DNA of 64,000 bases from Marchantia polymorpha subsp. ruderalis (lineage: Eukaryota; Streptophyta; Marchantiopsida; Marchantiales; Marchantiaceae), in contig AP031352.1 in assembly GCA_037833965.1 (NCBI GenBank), positions 10,892,501-10,956,500 on the forward strand, given 5' to 3'. Positions 35,241 to 46,330 of the stretch are shown here, one piece after another. How positions within the stretch are numbered: the stretch's first letter is position 1; the number at the start of each line of letters is the position of its first letter. The notes below the pieces were generated by a model. The model was not told the origin of the DNA. It saw nothing but the letters and a program-made list of their open reading frames with translations, and ran no database searches. The translations under genes were made by a program, and so were the position numbers.

Positions 35241-38200
35241 GCATTGAACATATTTCACATGGTGATGATGGTCGGGACTTGGCACTTTGTTAACTATTTA
35301 GTTCCATCCGCACTCGATGGGCTCGTCCTGTACTTTGGGCTACCCGTCCACATATTTAAGTACGTGAAGATTGTTGGAGTCGAGGGTCGGACCCTGTGTG
35401 CCAGCCTCAGCCTCACTCTCACTGCTTACCGATGCTACTCTCGAATCTCGACCAGCTGCTGCAGTGTACGATTCGTGAGTTCTGTAGTCTCCAACCGCAT
35501 CGGGGCCTGCATGAAATGGGGTACGGAGGCCAATGGCTGGCAGTACCTGCACCCTTCACGTGATTTGCTGTTCGGCCCCGAGGACTCTCCCCACGTAATC
35601 TAATCTAATCTAATCAAATCTAATTTATTCAAGTCTTCGTCTTCTTCTCTGGTCTGACCGTCCGAGGTGAAATGACAACTCTGATTCATACTTGGTCCCC
35701 AACTCTCGAGTCTGGACGAAGTTTGAATCATCCTCTGCTCATCATTCATTCATTCATTCATACTGTTTCCGGTGTTTGCGACCGGCTGATCACATCCAGT
35801 CCCCACCGTACCTGAACCTGTCTCTGCTCGAGGCTCATTTCTCTATCTGTCATTAGTCCACGTACACTAATGTGAAGTACAGTACACGCTTTAGCTCCTA
35901 TGGGCTTGAATACAGGGGTACAATAATGTTCGAACCAAGGTACAAATCACTACAGTACAGACTGCCCTCCATAAGTGCACGCACCCTGGCTAACTGTTTG
36001 GCCATAGTAGCCATACTTTACGCCAGTGAGCAGATAGTAGTAGGAAGGGCCATCTTGTTGTAATGATTCAGAGGAAACTTTTTTCTTAGTCTTGGTACGG
36101 GATCTGTCAACTGTGCGGTGTGCACAGATTCTTGAACTCGTCCAGAGCAGGTAGGTTTCACTCAAGACACCGGACATGCCATGGAACTCAGCAAGATGAG
36201 TTTGATTGAATAGCCTATCTCTTTTCTCGTTTGACTGCTTCTCACGTCAAGAAGCATCCTTTGCAGGGACAATTGCTCGATACTGGATGTAGAGATCCCA
36301 TATAACAGGTGTAGAAAATGCTCACCTCCAAAACTGCAAAGCTCTGAGACCTGAGACCTGAGACCCTTTTTCCCGTGGACTGTGGACTGGTCAGCTGCGT
36401 AGTCTATCGAGCTATCTGACAGAATAGCCTTCAGAGACATCAACAACAATGGAAGGAAAGGGTGGCCTGTTACCGACTCGGGAACCGAGAAGTCAATGGG
36501 AGTCTTTTCCATCCACGACGTACAGACTCAGGTCCTCATGAAGCCTATCATGACAGCAGACAACGCACCTTTTCACGAGTGAGAGGAATGAAAAGCAATA
36601 GAGGTCATTTTTCATGGAGACGCAGAAAAAACTTCTATCTCTGGAAAACATATCAAGTAGCAGGACGTAAGGAAATGATGCGCACTGATTGTAGTGCAAG
36701 TTATGTCCAAGTGATAGAGGGTTTGAACACGTTTATTCGGAGAGTGGAGTTTCGGGGTCAATGCAAATCAACAAGGCACACGGAAGCACAAAGCTAAACT
36801 GTATTCAGGTTTCAGTCTCTCCTTCTGTTTCGAAGGCCCTCAATAGTGTCGCAATGTATGCTAAGCTTGGAAGATAACTTCCACTGATCGCAGGAAGTAG
36901 GAGCAATGCCTCACACTCTGTTCCGCCGTAGGCTCTACCGCATAAGTTCTTGTGCAGCGGAAGCCATGGCTTTAAAGACGAGTGTATATATTGTTTGGGT
37001 GCGGTGGGACACAGGAAGTGTATCTTTCAGAACGGGCAGTGCTTTAGATCTTTCTCCAGCGAATCCGACCTCATGATGACCCGATCCCTACACTGATGCA
37101 GCACCTCGACTCAGTGGTTCTTCGGGTCTGGTAGAGGGTGGCTTTTGCTGATCGAGGTTCAGGTTGAGGTCGAGTTCTCAAGCCTTATTGTTTACGGTAG
37201 CTGTTATTATGCACTCTCTGTAATCATGGCCGCCCTGAACCTTTTGAGGGTTTTATATAACTAATCCCCAGTGACAGTGCAGTGATCTCTTTGGGCTGTC
37301 AGCCATGAGCAACGAAGTTCTTCTGTGACCTGTACCTCATTCTTTCCACTGTCAGCGCATTGAGTAACAAAAGGACCAGGCCCGTGCCTGAATTTTCATG
37401 CAGATCGAAAACTGGCAGTGGGGCTGTGGGATCACCGTGATGGCTCGCAGCCCCTCCCTCCGTCACGGTACAGATGGGCCATGCTGAACCGGCAAGCAAT
37501 AAGGCTTTCACCGCAAGCGGCCTCTTGACCATCGAGGAAAGCGAGCGAATACCAGTCCGGTCCATCATCGAGGCATTGAATGCGGAAAGCCTTCGGATGC
37601 AGACGAGCTGCGAGTTTCGATACGAACCCACGTTCTGAAGCCGCAGGAAGAGGGAAAAGCCGATTTCTTCGGAATTGTGTCGACCAACTTTTCGTGGTTC
37701 AACGACCACGCTTTAGCTCAGGATCTGGATCTGGATGCGTAAGACAATTGGAAAGCATCACGGCTTAACCAACGGCGGCAGTGCAGGACAACCGGAGAGC
37801 TCGTCGTCCTCCTCCTCCTCCTGCGGCTCCTTGAGAGTCCAATGAGTAACCGCTCGCTCGGCCCCGAGTTCACTTTCCACGAAGAGAATGTGAATTTCGA
37901 GATACTTCCCGCTGTCCTGCAGCAGCACGACGATCCGCACCCGTCGCGACGATGGCTTCCGGATCGGGCACACCGATCGTCCCGGACTTTGCTCTCGAGG
38001 TCGGGTCGCGGAGATGGAGGTAGGCGACGACCACGGACGATGGAGAAGTCGGTTTGTTCCAACCGCCGCGATGCCCGTGCTAATGCTCTCGCCCTCGCCC
38101 TCGCCCTAGCCCTCGTTCAGCTTCAGGCACGCGAGGGCACGAGGCCGCTGAACATTGCACGCAGCGATCGCAACCTCAGGTCAAGAAGACGAGGACCCGA

Positions 38201-38371
38201 GAGCTCGCTCGCAGCGCTGTGAGGCGATCGTCGTCGTCGTCGTCTCAATCCATGTTCGTGTGTGAAGGCCATGGAGCCGTAGAGTTCTGAGTGCCCTGAC
38301 TGCGGTCCGACGACGATGATGAGACTGCGTCATCTGAGAAAGCGAATCAAGAATCGTGAGGTAGATCGAGA
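35241..38371. other. No gene supported; short tandem repeats
   Basis: Visible structure is limited to simple repeats: TAATC units at 35596-35625, cattcattcattcattcat near 35742, three gagacct units at about 36343-36363, and ctcgcc units at 38089-38117. Overlapping frames on both strands at 37299-38222 are unrecognised. The last few hundred bases probably include the leader of the frame starting at 38372. Confidence 0.35.
35596..35625. repeat. TAATC pentanucleotide repeat, about six units
   Basis: Four perfect TAATC units are followed by AAATC and TAATT. It is a simple microsatellite with no associated feature. Confidence 0.9.
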
Positions 38372-39106
38372 ATGTGGTGCCCGACGCCCAAGCCCAAGGT
38401 GATCCCCCGGCCGAAACCCACCTTCCGGCACCACCACCATCATCCTCCTCGACAGCAGCAGCAGCAGCAGCTGATGAAAGCCGATGCGGCCCCGCAGGGC
38501 AATGATGGCGAGAGGGAGGGCCGGCCGAAGGAGGAGGAGCAGCAGCAGCAGCAGCAGCAACCCGACCCGCACCGCGACGCGAGGCACTACGGCATGAAGC
38601 GCACCGACATCACGCGCAGATTTTGCGTGGAAGACAGAGGCCGTCACGTGCCGTGCGACCAATCTCACGGCCTCAGGAAGACCGATATCACACGCTATTT
38701 GGAGCGCGTGGTTCCCTCGCACGCCTTCCAGCCATCGCCGAGCCCTCCGCAGACCCCGCGCAGCGATGGCGATCGCTGCGCTCGGCGGCCTCGCAGTCGC
38801 TGCGACGCATTGCGCCCCGACACGGCGCCCACGGGCGAAATGAAACGCTTGTCCGCATCGAGCGCGGGCACGGTCAATTTCGGTTCCAGGAGGGCGTCGA
38901 GCTTGACGCCCTCGCCTCTCAAGCCCCTCGAGGCCCCATCTCCTCTTCCTCCTGGGTCCCCACAGGCATCGGAGCCCGGCGCAGGAGGATTGCCGGACTC
39001 TGACAGTGGCTCGAGAAATCCCAGAATCGCTGGTGGTACGGGGTGTACATTGATGGCACCTTCTGCGCATTTGTCCGGTGGCAGGCTGCAGTCGGTGCCA
39101 GAGTGA
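38372..39106 (+). CDS. Uncharacterised Gln/Pro-rich protein with a duplicated TDITR motif
   Basis: This is a 244-residue frame starting at an ATG in GC-rich sequence. The N-terminus is Lys/Pro-rich with a run of five histidines and two glutamine runs encoded by CAG triplets (about 38454 and 38538). A compact central part holds a repeated motif, GMKRTDITRRF and GLRKTDITRYL, about 26 residues apart. The two copies are encoded with different synonymous codons (ACCGACATCACGCGC versus ACCGATATCACACGC), which hints at selection on the protein. The C-terminal half is Ser/Pro-rich and probably disordered. No known domain is recognised. It could be a complete single-exon gene or the first exon of a longer one. 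A competing minus-strand frame (38330-39070) looks like a shadow. Confidence 0.5.
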   Translation: MWCPTPKPKVIPRPKPTFRHHHHHPPRQQQQQQLMKADAAPQGNDGEREGRPKEEEQQQQQQQPDPHRDARHYGMKRTDITRRFCVEDRGRHVPCDQSHGLRKTDITRYLERVVPSHAFQPSPSPPQTPRSDGDRCARRPRSRCDALRPDTAPTGEMKRLSASSAGTVNFGSRRASSLTPSPLKPLEAPSPLPPGSPQASEPGAGGLPDSDSGSRNPRIAGGTGCTLMAPSAHLSGGRLQSVPE

Positions 39107-39802
39107 ACGATTATTGCTCGAGGGGTCGATAGAGGACTGTCCATCCGATCGGCTCGATTGGACGCTAGGAGGAAGACAGGCATTCTTGTGTGAGAATCGC
39201 GCTCAGAGACGCGGATTGTCTAGAGCAGGTTCATGCAGCTGAAATCATGTACCACTAATATGCAACTAGCGCATTGCCATTCTTTATTCACTCACAAGCT
39301 TCTTCGCCATGGTTTCTGTATGGCACAGTCACGTCGTCGAAGTCACAATACGAACCATCCTGCGTCATGGCGAGGCTGTACTCCTCGTGACCCTATCACA
39401 GACCAGGGACCAGATCCTGGCACTGTCTGCCCTCTCGTGTTTCACCAGCTGAGATGATGCCTTGCGACTAGCCACTTCAGATCTATCTGAGTCTATGCTC
39501 GACTGTCAATTTCAACGAATTCTGAAGTAAACGCTATGACCCGAGCTTCCTTAGCAACGACGGGTGGTGAACGCACTCCCTTCTTTTTTTTTACATCGAT
39601 GAGCCATGCGTTGAAGTCTTACGACTGCACGCATGTGGTCCACTGAAGTGACGCACGACCACGGTTACCAGCAAGAAGTACCGAACTCTAGTCAAAGAAT
39701 TCTCTGATTACGGGACAGAATAATATACAAATGAAGCAAATGCATTTGTACAATGTAGAACCGGGCAGAAACATAACAAAAACCAGACGATGGGTGGAGC
39801 CT
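39107..39802. other. Gap between the TDITR protein and WASH1, nothing recognised
   Basis: This is an intergenic stretch of about 700 bp. The part nearest 39802 should be the WASH1 3' UTR; on the minus strand the gene ends at 39803. No repeat or frame is worth noting apart from a short T run near 39586. Confidence 0.4.
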
Positions 39803-42800
39803 TCATTCTTCCCAATCATCGTCCTCCTCGTCATCACTGAGCTCCTCTTGCCTTTGCGACGCCATATAGGCATTGACACTCTGCAGCAAGACCCAGCATC
39901 CTCCATTGAGTATACTCCATCTCCTCTTATGTGAGTCAGTGGTCGCAGTCACAAAAATCACGTATCTATTGAAGACTGGGTTTCTCAGAGAACTAAGTCG
40001 TTCACATGCTACTGAAGAGAACTTTTCAGTGGGTGCGCATGCTAACAGGAGCTCAACATGCGCACCTACCTGAAGGAGCTAGAGATCAATATCCTACAAC
40101 ACATGTTGAAAACTCTTCTGAAAATACTTACAGGCGTTTTGATCTTGACGCTGAACGAAGTCGACCATTTTTTTGCGTCATTGTAAACGACCATGGCAGA
40201 AAACAGTCAGTTCATGCTATATAGTCAGCAAACTAACAACTACAGTTCTACTATCTAAACAAGAAGCCTTCGTGCGTCATCTTTACAAAGTTCGTTCTTT
40301 TTTTTTTTGGCACGACAACGCCCCAATCAGCAAATTACGAATACGACTTGGCAGACCGAGAAGTTATGACCGAGTACCTGTTGTCTCCTGAACCGCTGGC
40401 ATGATCCTCATCCACTGCAGCTGGTCGATGTTCACTTCTCATGGACATCTGGACGACAAAGGAGATCATGAGAGTGAAGTTCTTACCGATCGGTATCTCA
40501 GATTATACCCGCTCCAATCTGAAGCACACGAAAATAAACTACATGTAGACTTCTAGATGACCCTGAGCTATAACGTCATTAGCACGCAAAGTTCTTAACA
40601 GGTTTTTTGGAAGATGCTGGATACCTGATCGTGAGAAGCACCACGCATCGAGAGTCTGCGCAGTGTTAAGCTCTTCGCCATTTCAGCTAAGACATTAAGG
40701 GGCTGCACAATATATGAGAAAGTTAACATACGTCATCAGTGGATTTTTCGGGACAATTATCTACTTGGATAATAGTCAGCTCTAAAGTTGCAAGTATTGA
40801 TTCGATCAGAAAGATTGGACAGCATTACGCTCAGCAATATAGCTTTCAACTGGGACATTCAGCTGCGTATCTTGTTGTACACTTGATCTAAGCAACAAGA
40901 TACTTCATACAACGACACAAAGAACACAAGTAGGTATAAATTCGTGGAAGTCCTCAAACTCGTAAATCGTTTGTTTCAAAGTACCTGCTTTGGGCCGGAC
41001 GACGTCGACTTGTTGGATGGTTCCCTGTCATCAATACCTCCACTGAGTTCTCTTCCAGGGGTGTCTAGAGATGGCAGAGAGCCATCAGTGCGAGGAGTCT
41101 GTATAAGAGACTATCAGTATTGAGATGAAGACCGCAATTAAACATAGTGTCGAGATAGGAGGTTTTGATTTGGCTGTACCGACAACAATCCAGCAACCAC
41201 GAGCCGCATATACACAACTGCCGGAAGGGCCTACCTCTTTGGGAAAAAAAGAACACTTGACAAAACTTTCAAAACAAAGCACGTTAAACTCCGTACCTTG
41301 CGAAGTATATTCAGCCCAGAATCACGTATCGATGCCAGAAGCGCTGCTCGTCGGCTATCTGTTATTCCAAGTAAGACAAGGTATGATCAGATTATCGCTT
41401 AATGCAAATATGGGAGAACATTGCCGAATTTACATCCATGTCACAAGTTCTAAACCAAAGATATCAGACATGAAGTTGAACTTCTTCTCAATTAACAAGC
41501 CAGCTTCAAACTCCTCGCTTCCCATCAGTTTCTCGACCTTCATTACATCTAAGGCATATATTACCATAAGCAGTTCTGTCTGACGCAAACAATTCAGGTC
41601 ATCTCACAGAGAAATTCCATTCCCATCAGTTTCAAGCACGTTACAAACATCAAAGTTTGACGCTTTCGCAGCAAGATTACTGACGTCAAAATTGAACACC
41701 GTATCAGTGCACCTTCGAAGCATCTGATAAGACGAGGAACTGTTGGATAAAATTAAAGGACCTGGACTTGACAGGTTCACAATTGAGTAAACCCACCCGG
41801 TACTGGAAGTGCAGGAGCCGAATAAGGATTACTCGCAACTTGATTCCCTGGAATTGCTCGACTACTTTCCGCTCTTACAAAAAGATTTGATTTTTCACTA
41901 TCTTTAGCATTACTTATCAAATGCGAACCACCAGCAGGAAGGGCAGGTAGATTTCGCATAAACTGTGGCAATGGCGGTGGAGGTGGCGGGGGTGGAGGTA
42001 TAGGTGTAGGTGCCATGAAAGTTTGGCCTCTTTCAGAAGCTGCTTTTGTGCCTGCAGTTGAGATCGTCATAACAGCGCACTCAAAATCTTTAGTAACAAA
42101 ATCTGAAATTAGTAGAACCCTTGAACCTGGGGACTATCTTGAGCAAGAGTAGTGTATACCAGACTTCGTATCTGCTCGCGGAAGGTTCAATTCAAGAATT
42201 TCATATCTGCTCGTAGAATTTAAATTTCAAAGGAGAAAAAAAGGCTGTGAATGTATTAAGATAATCATCCTTACCGTCTCGCGAACGCGCAGAGGATGGT
42301 TGACTATCACTGGTCTTCTTTCTTGAACGCCTCTCTGGAGGTGGTGACTCGCTCACACGAATGCGTGGAAGTCCTCTAGACGAAGCATCTTGCATTAAAC
42401 CTGTAGAATCAAAGAAACTGCTACTACATTAGGCATCACATAAAGTGAGACTAACGAAGGACACAGCAGTCTGCAGCCTTTCATCAATCTTTGTTTGTAC
42501 CTAGAAAGAGAACCTAAGCATAATAGAACCGCTAAATGAACATACAATACAATTTACGCTCCAAATATCAGCTCAAATGCTGACTTTTGGAGCGAAGATT
42601 TTTGGACGAACTGGAATTGCAACGTTTGAAGAACGACCGAACTATATTTCCAACGGATTCTATCGTCCCCGATAAGTGTAATAGTAGTTAAGATAGACTC
42701 GTGTTCAGGAATGATGTGTCTAAACTCTATGTACTTTCTTGGACAGTCGGCAAAGGTCGCAAACTTAGAGACAAGGAGAGAAAGATAGAAATGATCCTGC

Positions 42801-45800
42801 GAGACCCACCATCTCCGGAAGCAGAGTCAGGTCTCCAGGCCGCATAAGTAGGATCAAATCTAGTTGATACCGAACCCGAGTCAAATCTTGAAGAACTACT
42901 GCGAGCGCTAGGAGAATATGGGGCAGAGTACACAGCAGATGGTGCGATCGAAGGAAGTTGGTCATAATCACCTGTTGCACCTACATTACAGTAAAGACCA
43001 CTACTTGATTAGTATATGCCACCACTGTGTCAAGAGCATAACACATGATGTCAATCAAGTGAGTATAACTTGCTCACTGAAAGACGTAAACAAAAGAAAG
43101 AAGAAAATTCCTCCAGAAAAGCACTGTAGGAAGATTGCGCAAGAGGGTTGCGATACAAGCAACAAGGATATTTAGATGCTTCCTGACTTGTAATTCCTTC
43201 AACTGATAGTGAAATATGTATCAAGAGATAATGACCGACCACTCCAGCTTAGATCTGCTATCATCGGAAGATCAGGCAGCACAGATGGTAAACTGAACGT
43301 GGGCACCTGTCGGAGAACGGGTTTGAAACCATACTCTTCAGCTCCTTGTCTCGGCTGTAAAATCAAAGTAAGCAGGAGAGGACATCAAATTTCAATAAGA
43401 GCTACCGAGGCTATAGAACCGGCGTGTACAAGCACAAGCAATACAAAGATCGGAGGGGAGCAGAAGAGACGGACGTCAAACGTAAGAAAACGGTGTGATG
43501 ACTTTGTTCATGATTTTGAGGCTTCAAGTCAGTGATGCACTGCTTCGAAGCTCGACGAAGGGTAAGGAAAAGGACGAAACACGTCAAAGAACTAGACGTA
43601 AGTCACTAAAATGGGGACATGTGTACGACTTTGAAGAGGTTTTTTCCAATTCTTCATTTTATGTGCTTACAACTTACATCCAAGGGGTTTCAACCTGGCT
43701 ACAAGGATAGTAGCTTCACATATCGAGCAACTTACCGTCTCATCACCCCCGAGGACACTTTGAGGAGGAGCGGGCAAATCAACATGTTTGACTTCCACCA
43801 CCTCCTCTTCATCGACTGGTTGGTCAGCTCCAGCAAGAGTATCCACAATCCTGTATCTGTTCAAAGGCAACAGTTGCCAAAGCAACGCAGCAATGATGTG
43901 ACGTGCAATAACCAAATAGAATATCTCAGGAGACTTCTACTCAAATTGTGGGCTTCACGGTTCTTCACAGTGGAGCTGAACAACTTAGAAGTTTGGGTAA
44001 CACGAATCACCTCGGGATGACGGGGAATGAAGAAGCACATTTGACTAAGAAAACACAAAATTTCAAACAAAAAACTTCGCGAGCTTATAGAATTCAGTAG
44101 GAGGTTTACTGTTACGAACTTGTGATAAGGAAGTTCTGTGGAGTTGAAGAGAATAACATCTGCAACTGACTTGACACGCGATGGAACTTTGCCGATGCCC
44201 TCCTGCAAATGAGACAAAAAACTATGAGATGTTTCGACTGATACGTGAACTGGATGGACTTCCTTGCCACATGAGAGGTATCCAGCACGCTCATTACTGC
44301 CTCACACTAAAACTAATAGTAGTACCTTCCGTTTGTGATCCTTCAACCAGTGCTCGTGACTGGTCTCTGAGAAGAACTGGAAAAGCTCCAAAGTACCCTC
44401 TTCTCCATTCTGGTAACAAAATAAGTCCACATTTTAGTTTTTGAGGTCTCCAATGTCGGAGCATGTAATACACTATGAAATTTCAATACTGTTACCAGAT
44501 CTACTTTCGTCAAATCCTCGTTGAGCGTAGTGAACAGGTTCGAGATTGAGACAAGACGAGCCAATTGGAACTATATCAAAATCACCTGACGGCGAGTCAT
44601 CTATTCGGTAAATAGAAAGATACTCGAGTGGCATTCGGAAGAAACTGCACACCTGCCATTGTCCTGTGTTCAATGATATTGTAACAGTTGAGGGTATGCG
44701 GTATTCGTCTCGCCTTTTCTGAGATAATGGTATATAATCCGTCGACGAAGGATCTATCTCTGGAAACTTTGCACTTGAATAGACACACGTGGCTCGCTTT
44801 GTCCCGGATATTGCGTCTACTCTTGCCTGAACGAAAGGACCATCACATTAAGCAGCAATATTTATGAGGAGTGGATGACTCCGTAGAACTGAAGTTGACA
44901 CATAGGGATTCGGGACAACAGACAGGAAGGTATATTGAAGTAGCGATTTGACTGTCATTTGCAAGAGAACCAATTCTGTCTCGCATGCATACATAATGCA
45001 GAAAGGAAGATGAGGCTATATGGAATAGGAAAATGAGATTCAAAGAAAAGGTTGGTTCTAAGAATGCTGATTCATCTAATGGTTACCATGAGCCCACCTG
45101 TGCAGCTTGGATTCTGGATGACAGACCTCTCAGCTGTTGATTCTGTGATCGAATCTGAACATTGTGACGAAAATACAGACATGTCAAACCAGTGACTCCA
45201 AAAAGTCCAATGACGTTAATTTCCAGCATTTTTGAACATTTAGTCCCAATTTACGAAACGGGAACTTCCTCAACTGAAGGAAGCAACAGTACCGGCTTTT
45301 TATTATACCCCGTTGTCTTCTATCTCATCTTTGATCGACAGAAATCATACAACATAATCCACAAAGGGAACAATTCAGCAGCATTCTCTAGGTCACAGGT
45401 CTCCAGAAACTACCAAACATGTGCCAGTGTCCCTATATAATACTGTGATATTCCTCAATCAGAGACGTGAACCACTAACAAGGGTAACTGTTCTCTGGAT
45501 TACATGACAATCTTTTCAATTGAACGATGTGACGGTGATGGATTAGCATATCTGCGGAATCGAGAATCTCAAGATTTTAGACAATTTACGAATTCCAGCT
45601 GCTCCTCTTACGCCAATTCCAACTTAACGTCCCACCAGACATCGTTAAAGGTTGTGGCAAACATGTCGAATTCATAAGAAGAATGACAACTCACTCGATC
45701 GGTGATGGATGTGAAGATTTTGTCAGCGACATCTTCGAGCTGCAGAAGGCTCTCACCCAGGGCTCCATACATGTCGTACGGCTGCTTGTTGCTCTGGATC

Positions 45801-45802
45801 AT
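39803..45802 (-). CDS. WASHC1: WASH1 (WASHC1) homologue, endosomal Arp2/3 activator, 17 exons
   Basis: Exons, minus strand: 45802-45695, 45154-45098, 44826-44653, 44570-44496, 44409-44326, 44202-44120, 43856-43736, 43354-43243, 42971-42810, 42400-42275, 42102-41797, 41358-41297, 41098-40985, 40702-40625, 40448-40378, 40150-40132, 39880-39803. All junctions are GT-AG and phases agree, giving 609 residues with no stop. The WAHD1 region shows LLQLEDVADKIFTSITDRI, AQARVDAISGTKRA, YSSAKFP, EGIGKVPSRVKSVADVILFN and YHKYRIVDTLAG, collinear with WASH1 of other eukaryotes. Then come PSVLPDLPMIADLSW, a Ser-rich stretch, nine prolines in a row (about 402-410), a WH2-like helix (ALLASIRDSGLNILRK), a connector (LAEMAKSLTLRRLSMRG) and an acidic end, DDEEDDDWEE. 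WASH nucleates branched actin on endosomes with FAM21, SWIP, strumpellin and CCDC53. The N-terminus is provisional: an upstream exon joining at 45792 is possible. Confidence 0.92.
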
Positions 45803-46330
45803 GATGATGCAGATCAGGCAACAACGAAGTAAGGGAATCAGTGAAACTACATGCGGAAGAATTCCGGAAGAAACTGTATTCGATCGTCGCTCGTTGTTTC
45901 ATTCTTCGTTCATGCTCACTCGGTCATTCAGGCGCCTTCCACCATCGCCAGAACCTCGAAGGCCCCAGCCCCTCGACGCTCGTCCCGTCGTGCTCCCAGT
46001 GCAGGTTGCCGAGTCCTGGATCCGGTCCACAATCCACAGAAACTACCGACGATTCGTCTCGGTAACTGGCATCTGTCGGGACACATGTTTCCTGTATCGC
46101 CCCTAGGACCTGATGTTGCAGTGCTTCTCGCGACGTCGAGTCAGTGACTGAAGCGCATGATGCGAGCTACGGCCACAAAGTTCTCGTCGCGCGTCTTGAG
46201 GGTTCTGTCGCAGATCCAATGATCGTGACGTGACGTCAGAAAGGCCGAACGCGACGAGGTGCAACGAGGCCTCATTTACTCATTTGTGTGTATTTCTGTG
46301 AAGTAATACAACTTCTTAAGCTCTGAAGAA
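45803..46330 (-). promoter_or_regulatory. GC-rich 5' region of WASH1
   Basis: This block is richer in GC than the introns and lies directly upstream of the first assigned WASH1 exon. It probably contains the 5' UTR, promoter and perhaps one more coding exon: on the minus strand a frame reads ...PTDASYRDESSVVSVDCGPD..., but I could not match it to the WASH N-terminus. Plus-strand frames at 45702-46147 are antisense to this region and unrecognised. Confidence 0.4.

Noticed and set aside
37758-38105. Minus-strand frame with a plausible-looking stretch (VRIVVLLQDSGKYLEIHILF)
   Set aside because: No ATG, an upstream TAG within a ctcgcc repeat, and an acidic run that mirrors a CTC repeat. I could not find flanking exons.
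45702-46147. Plus-strand frames of 70-130 codons
   Set aside because: They lie antisense to the first WASH1 exon and its GC-rich upstream region and have no recognisable content.
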